Below, in pieces: positions 33,294 to 46,819 of a stretch of 64,000 bases of DNA. The stretch spans positions 40,150,489 through 40,214,488 of the forward strand of contig CM067353.1 of assembly GCA_034190875.2 (NCBI GenBank), written 5' to 3'. Origin of the DNA: Urechis unicinctus (Eukaryota > Annelida > Polychaeta > Xenopneusta > Urechidae). A model generated the notes under the pieces. It did not search any database, was not told the DNA's origin, and saw only the letters and a list, made by a program, of their open reading frames with translations. Positions within the stretch are counted from its first letter, which is position 1. Each line of letters begins with the position of its first letter. Position numbers and translations under genes: made by a program.

Positions 33294-33328
33294 GGCCGAG
33301 GTTCGGTGCTTTAAGCACCAACCTGGCC
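33294..33328. repeat. Stable hairpin, 15 paired bases
   Basis: GGCC, GGTT and GGTGCTT on the left pair with AAGCACC, AACC and GGCC on the right. They are separated by a small internal loop (GA opposite T), one bulged C and a one-base turn. It is among the most GC-rich structures in the window. No gene adjoins it that would make it a terminator, and it lies inside a 70-codon minus frame of no known function. Confidence 0.65.
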
Positions 33329-34252
33329 CTGTCTGCTGTTTGCTTAATGTAGTATACACATTCTAAATTACAAAGAAGATCGATTGTCTCAATCTCAATC
33401 ACCCGAAGATATCTATGGTTGCAAGCGTAGCCACAGTCTGCATTTGCCTTGCATGGTATATTAATGCTGCACACTTAGCTTAATAGTGGTCTGCGTTCAT
33501 AGATGTCGAGTACCTACAGCGAGTCAAATTAAGCGCGCCTTAAAAAGTATAATTATATACCTTATATTCGATTATTTATTGTAAATCACATTTTACTTAA
33601 AAGCATTGGAAATACATTTAACTCCCAATGTGTTCATGATTTTGACCTGTTTATTAGCTGGTAACACATGATCATGATCTCAAGATGACTGCTCCGTCAG
33701 TAATTGTATGTGAGCTTCAACAGTGGAGTGTATGCATGCTGACCATGGAAAAAGCAATCTCGTTGTCGCAGTATTTATGTTGTGCTAGATATGAGAGTAC
33801 TTTATCAATAAATATCGCTTAAGTGTAAACCGAAAGTCCATATACGCTAGCTGAGGTATGGTACTCATATGATGTACAACTTAAAAACAGTTTAGCCTTA
33901 CATATCACGTTAAGAAGCGGTGGTGCTTCAACATTACTTTTAGTTACCTTATTGATATGATAATAGCAAGTACGTATAAAATACAGTGACCATAACGAAT
34001 GAATATAGTCAGTCAAATATGCATAGAGTGAAACATATATTAATTTCCAGTCGGCTCGCACTATTGCATTAAATTGCTGCGCGGTTAAGCAAGTTATGGT
34101 GTATTCACTAACACCGTTAACGACACACATGCTCTTTGCCGGTAATGTACAAGAAGCTTAAGAGACGTTCAATATTTTCCATTTAATCATAAACTGGGTC
34201 AAATGTTCTGGACAACTCCAATTATTGTTATATAAAACCCTCGTTATTATAA

Positions 34253-34571
34253 CTATCTGATTTTTGTGTATTTAATGGATTGGTACTCATTGTAGTGCAA
34301 CAAATGTTCGTGCAAGATACCATCAAAATTCATTAACAATTTACAGTCCCATATTACCATCGGAGCAATGGTTAGACAAACACTATGGGTAAGAGCTCTC
34401 TGTAGGGATGACTTAGACACACGAGAACATAAGAGCGTACAAATAATATTTGACATTTGGGGTGGACAATTACTCGACATAAAGGACCTGCTAACAAGGC
34501 AGACAATGCAAACGCCAATGATAGACACTATACTTGTAGGCCATATATTGAAGTGCCTTCTGTTTGGTTAA
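34253..34571. other. Opposed hypothetical frames (67 and 91 codons)
   Basis: The plus frame 34368-34571 begins at an ATG and encodes a polar peptide (LCRDDLDTREHKSVQIIFDI, then GGQLLDIKDLLTRQ). The minus frame 34253-34528 covers the same bases. Only one could be real. The plus one has the more protein-like composition. Neither is recognised. Confidence 0.18.
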
Positions 34572-35078
34572 GGTGTCGAATGTGAGCTCTTGCTGATGTG
34601 AGTGACGCAAGCTGCACGAAATGGAGTCATGCGCGTATATAACCTCCATATTATCATGGTTCAATAACCAGCATCCTCATTACAAGTCGATGGTCGGACA
34701 CTTCCATGGACGATGCAATCAATAGAATGATCGATCGAAAGTCGAATCATCTACATCAACGTTGTATGAGGGACCGACGCTCATTCAGCGTAAGGATTTC
34801 AAACTGACTGTGCCTAAAATCTTCATCCGGACACGCGAATATAATAACGGATTATACAGTGTGCTCACCCAGTATAAGAGGCCATTAAAACAGAGAAAGT
34901 AGTACTATGAGAAAAAAAAAGTATGCACCGCGCCTGTGGCAAAAGGAAGCCGACGCAATAATACTTGAGGCATGCCATGTCGATTTTGTTGATTTTAAGC
35001 ACGCTAGACTATTCAATTGTCAACTACCATTGCAATTCGGCGTGATCCACTTCCCCTGTACTTCTATTCCGAAGAAAA

Positions 35079-35102
35079 TACATACATACATACATACATA
35101 CA

Positions 35103-35134
<32 letters not shown>

Positions 35135-35790
35135 CATACATACATATACATACATAATACATACATACATACATACATACATACATACATACATACATAC
35201 ATACATACATACATACATACATACATACATACATACATACATACATACATACATACATACATACATACATACATACACATACATACATACATACATACAT
35301 ACATACATACATACATACATACATACATACATACATACATACATACATACATACATACATACATACATACATACATACATACACATACATACATACATAC
35401 ATACATACATACACACATACATACATATACATACATACATACATACATACATACATACATACATACATACATACATACATACATACATACATACATACAT
35501 ACATACATACATACATACATACATACATACATACATACATGCATACATGCATGCATGCATGCGTACATACATACAAACATACATTTGTACATACATACAT
35601 ATATACATACATACAAATACATACATATATACATACATACATTCATGCATGCATGCATACATATATACATACATATTTATATGTATGTATGTTAGTTTGT
35701 ATTTATGTATGTAATGTTTAGGTGTGTGCATGCATGTGTGTATGCGATCATGTTTACATGTGTGTATGTATGCATATATGCATGTTTGTA
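35079..35790 (+). repeat. (CATA)n array switching to TATG/TGTG
   Basis: About 450 bp of nearly perfect CATA repeat with rare TATA and CACA variants runs to about 35540. A variant-rich zone with GCATGCATGCATG, CAAACATA and ATATATA follows. From about 35678 the strand sense flips to TATGTATG, then TGTGTGCATGCATG, until about 35790. The flip makes the array a potential giant hairpin. Long IHTY and MYVC frames on both strands are artefacts. Confidence 0.97.
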
Positions 35791-37798
<2,008 letters not shown>

Positions 37799-37800
<2 letters not shown>

Positions 37801-38117
37801 CAAAGCAGTAATACGACAATGTGAATGTTCATATATTGTGAAATGGTATTTAAAATGTTGAGTAGTTGAAAGTCAATTGAAGAAATATTTTTTGTGACTC
37901 ATACAGCTGCCATTTTATATATGAATTAATGGTTAGGTCTGGCGACTTTAGACACACGTCTCAAATGTATATATATATATACATATATGTATATATATAT
38001 ATACATTTGAGACGTGTGCATCTAAACAATTTTCTTCAATTGACTTTCAACTACTCAACGTTTTGAATACCATTTCACAATATATGAACATTCACATTGT
38101 CGTATTACTGCTTTGCA
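37799..38117. repeat. Near-perfect foldback, 87-bp outer arms
   Basis: The outer arms are 37799-37885 and 38031-38117, which match as reverse complements at 85 of 87 bases. After an unpaired 61-bp stretch present only on the left (37886-37946), an inner stem of about 35 bp pairs around an AT core centred near 37985. The left half reads into the start of repeat M (ATTAATGGTTAGG), so the foldback looks like an M-family fragment joined to its own inverted copy. The DNA right of it matches 22.0-22.2 kb inverted. Confidence 0.95.
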
Positions 38118-38305
38118 ACAATATTCAAGGCACAACCCAAGACGAATATAATCATCGTAGCGTAGGATGTCTAATTATGGTCAAATTCAAATAATGACTT
38201 TATCGGTCCTTGGCGCATTATGTTCATCCTATCATATCAACTTATGATGTCACTAATATAATAACATAATGATAATTATTCGCATATGATAAGTTGATAT
38301 AGTCG
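38118..38305 (-). repeat. Inverted partner of 22.0-22.2 kb
   Basis: This shares GACGAATATAATCATCGTAG, ATGACTTTATCGGTCC and CATAATGATAATTATTCG with the complement of 22020-22200. Together with the foldback's right arm it reproduces the sequence leading into repeat M copy 2. Confidence 0.75.
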
Positions 38306-38539
38306 AATAACATGGACTAAACACGAACAATTACTCCAATGCACGAATTTAAAAAAAGGCTTTGAGCTTTGATTTTAAGCAAGAGTGAGACAACAAAACG
38401 GGTGTTCATTCTGCAGCAATATCAAACGTTCTGGCTTGCGGCGTCTGTCTACGTTGCGCAGGTGGGTCACTATTAGCTGTTTGCATTTCCCTGTTGGATA
38501 GGGAGAGATCAGCTCATTGATGTAAGTTTGATCTGCATT

Positions 38540-39200
38540 GTTCATTGCTTTAAAAACTAAAAACTGTTGAGGTACATAAATGGTCTGTGGATGTTAGCAA
38601 TCACCTGCCTTAGGAATTCACAGAAGACAAGGCATTAAGATTTGACAGTTTCCAAAACTTGGCTATACATACTACACTGCCTTGCAACATTGATTAGCTC
38701 GAAACTGTGTAGTAACGTCTCATACAATATGAATTTATTTAGGGGATAATATATTTATATTTCAATTACGTCAGTCGATATACATGCATTAGAGGGGAAT
38801 AAATAAGCAAAGCGGCTGATAAAGCAAATATGTGTCCTCAGAAGTGAAATGTAACATTCAACAAGCTACTCGCATAACACGATCAGCCTGAATGTGCTTC
38901 CGGATAGCAAGGCGCCTTCAGCGTGATGTATACACTTACAATGACTCCCATATGGATCAGCAGTGGCGGCAAGGCTATATCTTCTCCAGTTCTCCCAGAA
39001 ATACACATATAGAAGTGTAGCAATATACAGCGAATGATAATGAAACATGGCGTTTGATGCTATTTCGCCGATTTATTGTGTGTTATATCCAAGTAGGCAA
39101 TCGCCACACACGTATTATTAGATCTATCGATGTTAGCTCTCTACCAGGAAAACATAAGTGAGCATATTTAAATAGCAGGCAACCGAACACGGAACATGTA
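38540..39200 (-). repeat. Repeat W, copy 4 (minus): inner edge of right arm
   Basis: This is the reverse complement of 24.60-25.29 kb. It starts near ATAAATGGTCTGTGG, with CACAGAAGACAAGGC, CCAAAACTTGGCTATACATACTACACT (in parts), AGCAAAGCGGCTGATA, AGCAGTGGCGGCAAGG and GGCGATTGCC-like DNA. A 60-codon minus frame (38866-39048) is not conserved in the other W copies. Confidence 0.88.
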
Positions 39201-39234
39201 AGTACGTTTGCAAACAAATCGGTCGACATACCCT

Positions 39235-39351
39235 GCCATATGCACCAGATATCAAGTGTCTCTGATAAAGGCCAACATTAGGACCCTGGGCTACTTTCTT
39301 CTCTGTCTGTCTTTCTGTCTGTCACTCTCTGTCTCTCTCGGTCTCTCTCTG

Positions 39352-39388
<37 letters not shown>

Positions 39389-39407
39389 CTCTCTCTCTTT
39401 CTTTTTA

Positions 39408-39439
<32 letters not shown>

Positions 39440-39760
39440 ACCATACTTACTATATATACTTCTGCAATATGTCATTGTCATGGCATTTAGCAATCTGCAT
39501 GGGGACTCCAATCGGCATACAGAGCTTTGCTGTTTGTCCTGAGACTAATTGGTTATTGAATAAGCATTGCGCTATTAGCTAATACTATTACAGTCTAAAA
39601 CGGGGTCATTCAAGGCCATCATGTGAATTGCACGAGGGTGTGCTGATGCAATCATCCTTCCGCACTGCTTTCTCTCAACACGTCAATAAGCGTTGAAGAG
39701 GGCAATGGCTACCATGATAAATCACTAAAACAACATTGGCGTTCCAGGCGAATAATACCT
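39235..39760. repeat. Right-arm-only insertion carrying a (CT)n tract
   Basis: The left arm passes directly from DNA matching 39.76 kb to DNA matching 39.23 kb (at about 24.54-24.56 kb), so about 520 bp is extra here. It contains a (CT)n tract with GTCT and TTTCT variants at 39299-39438, which creates an LSLSLS frame. I see no terminal inverted repeats or target-site duplication. Confidence 0.75.
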
Positions 39761-40335
39761 TAGCTTGTGTGCTTTTGGTAACGGACAGTTTAATTAATGA
39801 ACGCTATTGGGCCTACTGCTGGTCCTTACCGATGCATGATAAATAGTAGCCCCATATTACAAATTTATTCGTCAATAGAGCGTGTCATTTGAGGGGAGAC
39901 TGTTGATAGATCGTTGATTGTTTGCTTAGGGACACAGAGGCGTGTTTACATGATCGACTCTTTGCCATGAGTGTTAGTGCTACTTGCACAAGATGTCACG
40001 AATAGCTGCACGACCTATTCATGGAATTATCATGGGATACACCGTATGGTTATTGATATCTAAGAAGTTATCGCTCCATCATTTTCACATTTTATGTAAC
40101 TATGTTTGGATATATTCCTCTCCGAGGACTTCAATATCTACCATATCCAGTTTTCACCTTAGTAAACTGAATATATGATGAATCAGGCGCCATCCTCATT
40201 CATTGCTGACAGGAACCCTCTCAGGTCTCTCTGCTGTCTAAACATAATTAAACTGGAACAAGGATGAAGGGGAAAGTCATTACCATGTATGTCTACTCAG
40301 GCTAGTATTGAATAATCACAGAATTTGGATGAATA
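39760..40335 (-). repeat. Segment L, right arm
   Basis: This is the reverse complement of 23.91-24.56 kb in the same order, at about 80-85% identity. Anchors are GCTTGTGTGCTTTTGGTA, TCATTTGAGGGGA, GCGCCATCCTCATTC and GCTGTCTAAACATAATTAAA. The 64-codon plus frame (39984-40178) is not present in the left copy. Confidence 0.87.
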
Positions 40336-41845
40336 GAGTTTGAGCAATTTTAGGTGCTTCTCCCAGAGACTGCGTACGCACGTCACCAATTTGCAGAGCT
40401 GCCAAACATTATGATAACCTAACCAGTTCATTAATGATGGCAGCGTGGACTCTTAATGAACGATCAGGTAGTCGCTACAATATCCACATAAATGAAATAA
40501 GCTAGATATTATTCTCACCCAGACGACGAAGCTTCAATCAATACATCAACTTCTTATATCATTGAAAACAGGCTGACGTAGCTTGGGTTGTGTTTATCAT
40601 CTTAACTTTCCTTGTGCATGTACGGTAAAGACTAATCGCTGAGGATGGCTATGGGTATACTGACCATATTCCTTGCTTTTGTACCATTTGCGTTGTTTGC
40701 AGACTCTTTGTGCTGCTGAGTGTCCATAAACCCAGTGACAATACGGGCCATGTGGTTACAGTAAGTTCTTCTGTACTATATCCCCTCTTGCAGCAATGTT
40801 TATAGGCAAGAAAGTACGAAATACGTACGCAGATCAAATCTAGGCAATACTGCACTGATGTTGGATCTCTATAATTTTTGCTCAGTTGGGTTTTGCCGAA
40901 TATATAGCATTCCGAAGAAAATGTTTAATGAAGCAAAAAAAAAAGCGCTATTGGTGAATATATGCGAATGTCAAGTACACAGTTCTGTGCGCACAATCGC
41001 AATTAAAACATCAAAGGATGTATAACGAAAATAATGCATAGTTCAAAAATATATCGCTTTAACTCATGAATTCGATCTTGTGGATTCAATATTCGTTGCA
41101 CCGAACAAGACTAGACAAAATGCAGTTCAACATAATGCATACTGGAACAGTAGAGTTGAGTCATGTTTGTGTAGTGTAGTGATTGACTTTTCACTTAATC
41201 CTTGTTTCGCTGTCACAAACTGTACCCATTGAGGTCTTACAGCCTTCTTCACCACAAACTCCTGGATTAACTTGATACTGAATTGCCGCAAACATTTGTG
41301 CCACAACGCTTGACCATGGCGAAAAATTAAACAACTTGGATATTTAAAAACTTTCTATGCGTCGCGCTTCTCTACGGCTGATGTTTGCGTTCCAGAACTG
41401 ACGTCACATGCAGGCATAAATGACGGCCTGCTATTTTCGACCGGGTGCTCAAGCTGGTCGTAAGCGGCGTGTTTAAATCTGGGTGACTCAGTTACGAATA
41501 GTCAGCAGGTAGCAAAACCCAACTAGCATCCACAAAAAACAGGGTTAGCCGGATAAGCGCAGATTGCTTCTTAAAAGCCAAAACAATATCCTGTTTCAGT
41601 TTGTTTACTTTGTACATTATACATACCGACTGGGTTTTCTTAGAAGCGGTACGGTTGCATTAAATATTAAACTTACGGTTGACAATCACCCAACGTCATG
41701 AAGAAGTACCTAAGCACCTCTGTAGTAGGCTGTACACACTACATTTTTACTGTGCAACGACAATAAGCATGTCGTTATATCATTCATTTAAAATAAATGA
41801 TGCACTGATATCATTGAATGGACAATATTCCGATTGCTATTTGCC
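40336..41845. other. Unassigned stretch of right arm
   Basis: About 1.5 kb in which I found no reliable partner beyond a weak match of its first bases to 23.86 kb. A 68-codon minus frame (40649-40855) and a 102-codon plus frame (41679-41987) lie here. A run of A residues is present near 40936. No gene was recognised. Confidence 0.4.
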
Positions 41846-41987
41846 ATGCCTTTACCATGGCGGCAGCAGACTGGTATCAGCATTGCTTTCAGACATGTTC
41901 CGTCACGTGATATACATGACGTTTTTATTTTCGGAAGCTTACTGTGATAAGGGGATCGTACAGTCAGCTTATGCTATGACTCGGTGA
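41679..41987 (+). CDS. Hypothetical 102-codon frame, probably spurious
   Basis: The second half overlaps an R-family segment (TTTCAGACATGTTC and so on), where related copies do not keep this frame. The peptide contains GSRLVSALLSDMFRHVIYMT. A related copy at 49294-49485 reads GSRLATTLLSDMFVSADINH over the same DNA. That similarity shows only that the segment is duplicated. Confidence 0.15.
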   Translation: MTITQRHEEVPKHLCSRLYTLHFYCATTISMSLYHSFKINDALISLNGQYSDCYLPCLYHGGSRLVSALLSDMFRHVIYMTFLFSEAYCDKGIVQSAYAMTR

Positions 41988-42130
41988 CTATCAACAATTC
42001 CCAACTAAAAGGTTTCAAAGGAAACCAGCTCATTATACACGACTGCGATCGCCATTACAAATGAGATGGTATGGAGACACGCGCCTCATATGAAGTGGCT
42101 ACAAGTAATTTTATGTATGCCCAATCAACA
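41850..42130 (+). repeat. Segment R, divergent copy
   Basis: This is directly similar to 49.34-49.57 kb, sharing GGCAGCAGACTGG or GGTAGCAGACTGG, GCTTTCAGACATGTTC, GTGATAAGGG and GACTATCAACAA, and to 62.65-62.77 kb. A small hairpin (GGTTTC/GAAACC) lies at 42011-42026. It is isolated from the other members of the V-T-S-R-Q set. Confidence 0.75.
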
Positions 42131-43379
42131 GGTTTTTTTCAATTTCAATATTGTGAACAGTTTTCCAATCACGTTTCTTGGAGCGCAGCGAGACCATCGT
42201 CGCCGATATGTGACAATAGTTCCATCTAGAGGGTATCTTTTCAAGCTCCTTTTCCCCTAGCATAAAAAAATATCTATCTATGATTTGTGCCATCAAAGGA
42301 GTGTGCAATGGCCCTAAAATATAGTATTTTCAGACTAGTTAAGAAGAAATCATGAATACATTGATCTGTGTGACTAACATCATTGAACATTATCTTTAAA
42401 CCCGTTCAGGTTATTCACTGATGCTTGATATCAGCCTTTATATGTCTCAACTTGGGCGTGGGTAATTAAATGTTGTCATTACTCTCAAGCTCAGGCACTG
42501 GTTTGACATGGCCTATGTTGTTGGACCAATGTAGCTCACGTCTGTGCCTAATGGCTGAGCTCGTATGCTTGGCTTCCATTCATCACGTACCCTATAATTG
42601 CAGTAATGCACCAGCTTTGTTTTATATAGGTAAGACTTTTAATGGACGACATTTAATCGATCAGCCTGGCGGAGCCAACTAGCCTATATCCTGATCGTGG
42701 CTCGTGTAGTATGATGTAAATTTGCAAGTATATTCACCTCAAGAGACACATTTATGCTCTGTAAGGGACTTCCAAGGGTGATGTACGCCGGCTTGAGTTA
42801 CCTATGCTTACTGCTTGATTGCCCTTAAAGCCATTACAAAGATATATGGTTGGAATCTATGCGATCCAGCAACGTTCTGCTGACGATCGCACAAAATCGA
42901 TGCTGACGAACGGACAAACAGTAAAATAATCATTCATTCACATTTCGCTGTAGCGCATTACATTGACACTAGCATGTTGATAAGTACTGTTTATGTATGC
43001 TGATAGACCGGTTCTAGCAGATGCTGTAATCCTTTTCTGTACCGGCGGAAGGTCTTGCTCACTTGCTCATTGGTCAATTATAGAAGCCTTGGCAGTTTTA
43101 ACGCACCAATCAATATTACTTAAATCAATATCAATGAAGATAAATGCAATTCATATCTTATGCAAATGTGCACCATTGAGCTTCTTATATGTTCTGCGTA
43201 TCAAGTTAGAAATGCTTCCAGTATAAGTAACAATTACATTTAGTTCCAAAAATACCTACCTTAGTTATTGCATGTGTAAGATAGCATTTTGCATCAAATA
43301 CACCTAATAACAAGTTTGCTATTGGGGAATGAATTCAAGAAAGAGTATCGGTTTTATACCTCACTCATTAAGCAAAGAA
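42131..43379. other. Unassigned stretch with small ORFs
   Basis: Frames of 64-77 codons (42066-42260, 42470-42682, 42993-43226 on plus; 42111-42308 on minus) show no recognised motif. The region around 42.63-42.96 kb may be a diverged direct copy of 35.88-36.19 kb. Confidence 0.4.
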
Positions 43380-44150
43380 CAAGCGACAAATAGAACTTTA
43401 AAATTTAGCGGTTTGTACGTGAGTCTTCTTGGCGGCGTAACATATATTGTGTTGTAGAGTTTTTTAACATTTTTCGTGTATCATGCATACATATTTTGTA
43501 ATATAAACACATTCTTCAGCTGCTATTTTGCGTTTTTAACTAGTGAATAATTTAATTAAATTGCATTGGTGACAGAACAAATCTAGTAACCTGCAATGAC
43601 TGTGCCTTATTCTTAGTAGCTCACCAATCTTAGATTACTTAAGTTATATTTCAGCTAAATTCGGCAGTAACGTATTGATAAATGATCGATGATTTGGGCT
43701 CTAGCGACTTCAGGAAAGGGTGACGTTTTGATTCACCAAATAGAAAACGCCATACAAAATCTCGCTGCATCTTGATTATTTGATAGCTAATTATTTGCTC
43801 GTGCTCATATCTTACAATTTATAGGACATAAACTGTGGTGTACATTAGATTTACATTGGTATCTGTAATTCGGTTATTATCCTGTATACATTTGTCATTG
43901 TGTTTACAATATCACAATATTGCTGCATTTTGCAAATGTTTTGCAGATAGGACGATGCGATTTGTATCCGCCAAACAGCCATATTGTCGCATGTGATTAC
44001 ATTTACAATGGTTAAATGTCGAACATCTAGCCCATAATAAGCTTAACTTATGACGCCAATGTATTTTTCAAACAACTCTTGCACGATACATAAGTAGGGA
44101 TGTGATTTACACAATATGAGTAAAGGAGTAATGAACATGTCTACGTTCGA
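43380..44150 (-). repeat. Mirrored pair with 20.56-20.88 kb plus extra DNA
   Basis: Two outer pieces match the left arm as reverse complements. They share TCTTGGCGGC, GTGTATCATGCATACATA and GTAATATAAACACATTC on the left, and CACAATATGAGTAAAGGAGTAATGAAC (in parts) on the right. The middle (about 43.55-43.99 kb) is absent from the left arm and has no ORF above 60 codons. Confidence 0.8.
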
Positions 44151-45010
44151 CCGTCCATACTATCTATCAGAAGACCTTTGAAGAAGATAAGCATTCATCT
44201 TTTCGTTCATCTGCATCTATGCGGCTTTGTTTAGTTCATGGCATCATCCGTGTCTAGAGCGCAAATAAAAAGCGCTAAGGGCTGCTTGGGGAGTAACTAC
44301 ATTCCGTCATCTCACGTATTCTGATTGCGGCACATATTATGATCATGATATCCGACGGCAACGCACTGGCCTATGCACTAAGCCATTAGGACATATCACA
44401 CACAATAAAACATTGTGAGAATGATCGATGATTAATAGTGTCCATAGCGACATAACCGCTTCATCAGAGACATATATAGGGGGGACAATTGGGTTTATCC
44501 ATTTGAGTGCGCGCTGATCTGATTAGTACTGCGCGTTGCCTTCTCTCCTTGCACATCAAGTTATACAATGAGCGCTTGACCGCGCATAAGCGCCAACTGT
44601 AAATCACTAAAATAACGAGTTACAGACAATTAAGCACTCAGGAGTTTGTACAATGGGTAACAGACTTTTGAATTAATTAAAGCTGTCGAAAAGCCCAACA
44701 GGCAGCGCAACAACTGGCTCTGATTCAGTTTAACTCCCCAAACACCTCTAAATACTCGGGTGGCTGAACGCATATAATGATAACTATTATCGGATGTTAC
44801 GGGCAGGGTAGGGAGGTGTCATTGCTGTTGTTGGTAATGCCCGGGGTGGGGGGGGGGGGGGTGATAGATCACTGAAGCAATAACTCATCCGTCTTTACAC
44901 CTGACGATTGCTTACTAGTTGTGTTGTATTTCCAACGTACATATAGCTTAGTATGTACGACATAAGTCTCAAGCTGTTTACAGATTTGAACAAAGGATAT
45001 TTGAGCCCGA
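44150..45010 (-). repeat. Segment N, right arm
   Basis: This is the reverse complement of 19.56-20.56 kb. It keeps the CGGGCAGGGTAGGGAGGTG motif and GATCATGATATCCGACGGCAACGC, given as GATCATGATATCCGACGG. The left-arm 86-codon frame is broken here. A run of 14 G replaces the six C (opposite strand) seen at the left-arm site. Confidence 0.88.
44797..44861 (+). repeat. G-tract cluster, possible quadruplex
   Basis: GGGCAGGGTAGGGAGG lies about 35 bp upstream of CCGGGGTG followed by a run of 14 G (44848-44861). The first motif is also present in the left arm (19.83 kb, other strand), where the homopolymer is only six long. It is the longest G run in an otherwise AT-rich window. Quadruplex formation is inferred from composition only. 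Confidence 0.7.
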
Positions 45011-46815
45011 GAATGGAATCATGCTGAACCTTCTGAGCTATATATGCACGGACTTATGTCGATATCTGTGCACCAGTTAATTCCTGAAACATATTATCGG
45101 TCTTTCGAACCACATAACTTTCGCTAATATATATGACTAACAATACCACGATATTAAATTACTCGGTGAACAGTAATGTATACGTGGTCGATTGTAGATA
45201 ACCAAAAGAGAAAAGGGATTGCGTTCTGTTTTCTGTGTTCAGATTGGTTAAATGTTAAACATGAACTTAGTATATAAACCGACGTCAAACAAATAACATC
45301 GCATACTGAATGGATTATCTCCATGATTGGTACAATGTGATGTATACAAACTGTTTTTATGACGTTTTATTCATTTGATACACGATATCAATGATAATGC
45401 ATTTGTACTAGGCCTTAAGAAATCGGTGGCAGTGTGATATTCTCTTCAGGATCACCGGCATCAGTGGCACCAACGTATTACCTCGAACTGAGTCTACGTT
45501 CCACTGCGTTTGATTAGACTTGTGGGTACCATTAAGCACCTTGGTATATAAGTATATACGTTTGCATGGAAGGGCTGCGCTCTACAGCTAGATATAAGCA
45601 GCGCTTAATTATCCAGTTGGGTGGGTAAGTATTCAGTGCTCTGGCATTAACTTTAACACATGTAATTCCTGACTGAGATATTATGTATATTATCAGCGCG
45701 TGTAAACAACACGCACAAACTATGCACACGCTTGGTGAGAAATAAACTACAAATGAGCACGTGAAGCGGCTGCAAAACAGTTTAAACTAAGCTTGGAGCT
45801 TTAAGGTTTTCTAAACATTGGGACTGTTTGCTTTGACGGAATATATTTAACAACCTTGTATTACTAGCATTGCTGTACACCACATTGACACAGAATTTGT
45901 TCCAGCAACTCTCGGTCGCCATCCAGCAGAATGCAAAATCTTATTAAGACATATAGGATGGTCTTATATTGAAACATAAAAGCCTTTGTTTGTAATGTAT
46001 GAGTGTGCACTTGAATGTCAATTACTTACCATTTCGTCCCCTGCATGATTTCATGCTACAAATATGTGCTTACAAGATGTCAGCATAGATTTTGACTTGC
46101 TGCAAAGCCAATATTTGATACTCAAGCAATGCATACTCACGTTGTGGTCAGTAAACTATCATCAGTAACCTACGATAGGCTATGTGCCAAGTTGTATTAA
46201 ATCAGGTGGGAGTGAAGCACTTTCATTGATGACATAAACCACCAATTAATCCCATATACCGACGTAACGAACGCAGCGTTTCCGCACAATTCTTCCCAAA
46301 CAATTATTCAATTCCAAACACCGCATCCCACATTAGTCCAAAACCTCTTTATGCAATCAACAAAACGTTAGTGCATAACGAATAAATAATATATAAAATG
46401 AAATGACCCCATTTAAGTCACTTTAATCTTCTTAATATGAAGCATTATGGGCCCATTTGGCCGTTTACAGAGCCTGAATAAAACAATTTAAGGACACACA
46501 AAAGGTCTATCAAAATACATTATGATACCTTAAAGATTCAACGACCAATTCGCAAATCGAATGGTAAGTCATGAGCGGTTTCCTGCTTTTGACCTTGGTG
46601 TACTACCGCGATATAACTAAGCATTTTTCGTATTAACACTCAAACAGCGGGCCAAGGCATAGTAGCAGGTACAAAATTGAGCAGCGTCTAAAAGTGACTT
46701 AATCGGTCCTTAACGCCCATATTGCAGTAAAAAGCAAACATTGTAAAGCATATCCATTCAAAAATGGTAATATGCGCTGAGCATAACGCACTGATATCCA
46801 TCTCTAACGTAGAAC
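45011..46815. other. Right-arm stretch without clear partner
   Basis: About 1.8 kb with no long ORF (longest 65 codons, 45532-45729 minus). A possible weak reverse-complement relation joins about 46.44-46.56 kb with 1.34-1.46 kb. Nothing else was recognised. Confidence 0.4.
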
Positions 46816-46819
46816 CTGT

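Larger units (their letters stand above)
27460..35077. other. Spacer of the inverted repeat, apparently single-copy
   Basis: This is the main block of the window for which I found no second copy. It has no long simple repeat except a degenerate TATG/TGCA stretch at about 31600-31700. It carries several frames of 90-120 codons on the plus strand (28017-28301, 28663-28941, 29890-30252, 30132-30464) and small hairpins (29803-29816, 33294-33328). No frame encodes a recognised domain, and no RNA gene was found. Confidence 0.5.

Noticed and set aside
34907..35731. Frames of up to 262 codons around 35 kb
   Set aside because: Almost all of their length is the CATA array. Only about 55 codons before it are non-repetitive and show no recognisable motif.
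39208..39582. 124-codon frame with an SLSLS core
   Set aside because: It is generated by the (CT)n tract inside a right-arm-only insertion.
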